Below, in pieces: positions 57,567 to 58,035 of a stretch of 58,035 nt of DNA. Under the pieces are notes generated by a model that saw only the letters and a list, made by a program, of their open reading frames with translations, ran no database searches and was not told the DNA's origin. A program made the position numbers and the translations under genes. This DNA comes from Betaproteobacteria bacterium. GTDB taxonomy: Bacteria > Pseudomonadota > Gammaproteobacteria > Burkholderiales > Burkholderiaceae_C. Position 1 is the first letter of the stretch, and each line of letters opens with the position of its first letter. Location: contig JANYKR010000295.1 of NCBI GenBank assembly GCA_025358155.1, positions 1 through 58,035 of the forward strand, written 5' to 3'.

Positions 57567-58035
57567 AAAACGGTGGGAGGCGCTGGCCGCCGTGATGAGC
57601 GGGCGACTGGCGTCCAACGCGATCTGCGCATCGCCTAAAAAGACTGACATCGCGGGATATTTTCCGCAGTCTTGAACTCGCGCGCTGCGGACAGCGGCAC
57701 CTTGTCTTGCAGACCGCCGGGGTCCATCACGGGCCGCCATCGATGCAGACCACGGTTTTGAGGATGTGATCGACCTTTGCCGGCATGGGCGCCGAATGTT
57801 GCTTTTGCGAAGGCATCGCACCCCCGGCACGGCATTGAACCTGCCTCAGCCGAGAAGCCGGAAGTCCTGCGGGTGCGCTACCCGCAAGCCGCAGGCGAAG
57901 AAGTCTGGCTGCTGATGCATCGGCCGCCGCCAGCAGCGCCGGCGACAGTGCGCACAGCGCTTCGGCGGCGACCATCATGCGGCGTGGCGAATGGCCGTCG
58001 GCCCACAAGCCCACCCACCCAGCGGGATCGCCAAC
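57567..58035. other. 469-base end region without a confident gene
   Basis: Short frames exist on both strands but none has a good start and a recognisable family. An inverted repeat (AAGACTG at 57640-57646, CAGTCTT at 57667-57673) could be a terminator for the small membrane-protein gene. A rightward frame at 57762-58035 includes VLRVRYPQAAGEEVWLLMHR, which looks like the C-terminal strand of a LysR-type effector domain, so this may be a decayed fragment. Confidence 0.4.

Overview
High-GC window from a betaproteobacterium of the order Burkholderiales, most like the Leptothrix/Rubrivivax/Ideonella/Comamonadaceae side. This is judged from the strong third-position G/C bias, the frequent GTG and TTG starts, the housekeeping order yebC-purD-hemF-nadD-rsfS-rlmH-maf-rng, and several small Burkholderiales-type conserved genes. 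No rRNA, tRNA, CRISPR array, intact insertion sequence or prophage was recognised. Family assignments come from reading the translations; no database search was run.

Region 1 (1-16.7 kb) is a large phosphonate locus built around 2-aminoethylphosphonate (AEP). A leftward operon runs from the binding protein (8345-9412) through ATPase, two-domain permease, PhnW transaminase, a glutamine-synthetase-like ligase and an iron alcohol dehydrogenase to an aldehyde dehydrogenase. A rightward operon starts with a GntR/FCD regulator at 9582 and continues with phosphonoacetate hydrolase PhnA, phosphonoacetaldehyde dehydrogenase PhnY, a PhnZ-type HD oxygenase and an EamA membrane protein. A PhyH dioxygenase that could be PhnY* lies at 15903-16736. 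The locus can therefore encode both the hydrolytic route (PhnW-PhnY-PhnA) and the oxidative route (PhnY*-PhnZ), plus an unexplained ligase/alcohol dehydrogenase/aldehyde dehydrogenase branch. The divergent promoter region carries two adjacent perfect dyads.

Region 2 (16.8-25.1 kb) holds a conserved hypothetical protein, glnS, a 2TM protein, an intergenic stretch with a perfect 18-bp hairpin, a MipA/OmpV outer-membrane protein, a PlsC-type acyltransferase, and a LytTR response regulator with its LytS-type kinase and a small membrane protein.

Region 3 (25.3-32.8 kb) is the housekeeping run yebC-purD-hemF-nadD-rsfS-rlmH-maf-rng, tightly packed or overlapping. RsfS has a long basic Lys/Ala-rich tail. 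A Fic-family remnant follows rng.

Region 4 (32.9-43.1 kb) has leftward exoD/terC/terB/Bax-inhibitor genes, an HPF/RaiA protein divergent from an NhaR-like LysR regulator, a LysE exporter, a split chromate transporter, an MFS transporter, a D-2-hydroxyacid dehydrogenase, a DUF1993 protein and two unknown proteins.

Region 5 (43.4-58.0 kb) has a penicillin-acylase family enzyme, a helix-hairpin-helix protein, lexA with a probable SOS box, an asparaginase, ohr-ohrR with a perfect 21-nt operator palindrome, a peptide-type ABC transporter operon ending in an M81 (MlrC-like) peptidase, a LuxR-type regulator and a small membrane protein. A 7-bp x 6 tandem repeat sits upstream of the peptide-binding protein. 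The last 470 bases hold no confident gene.
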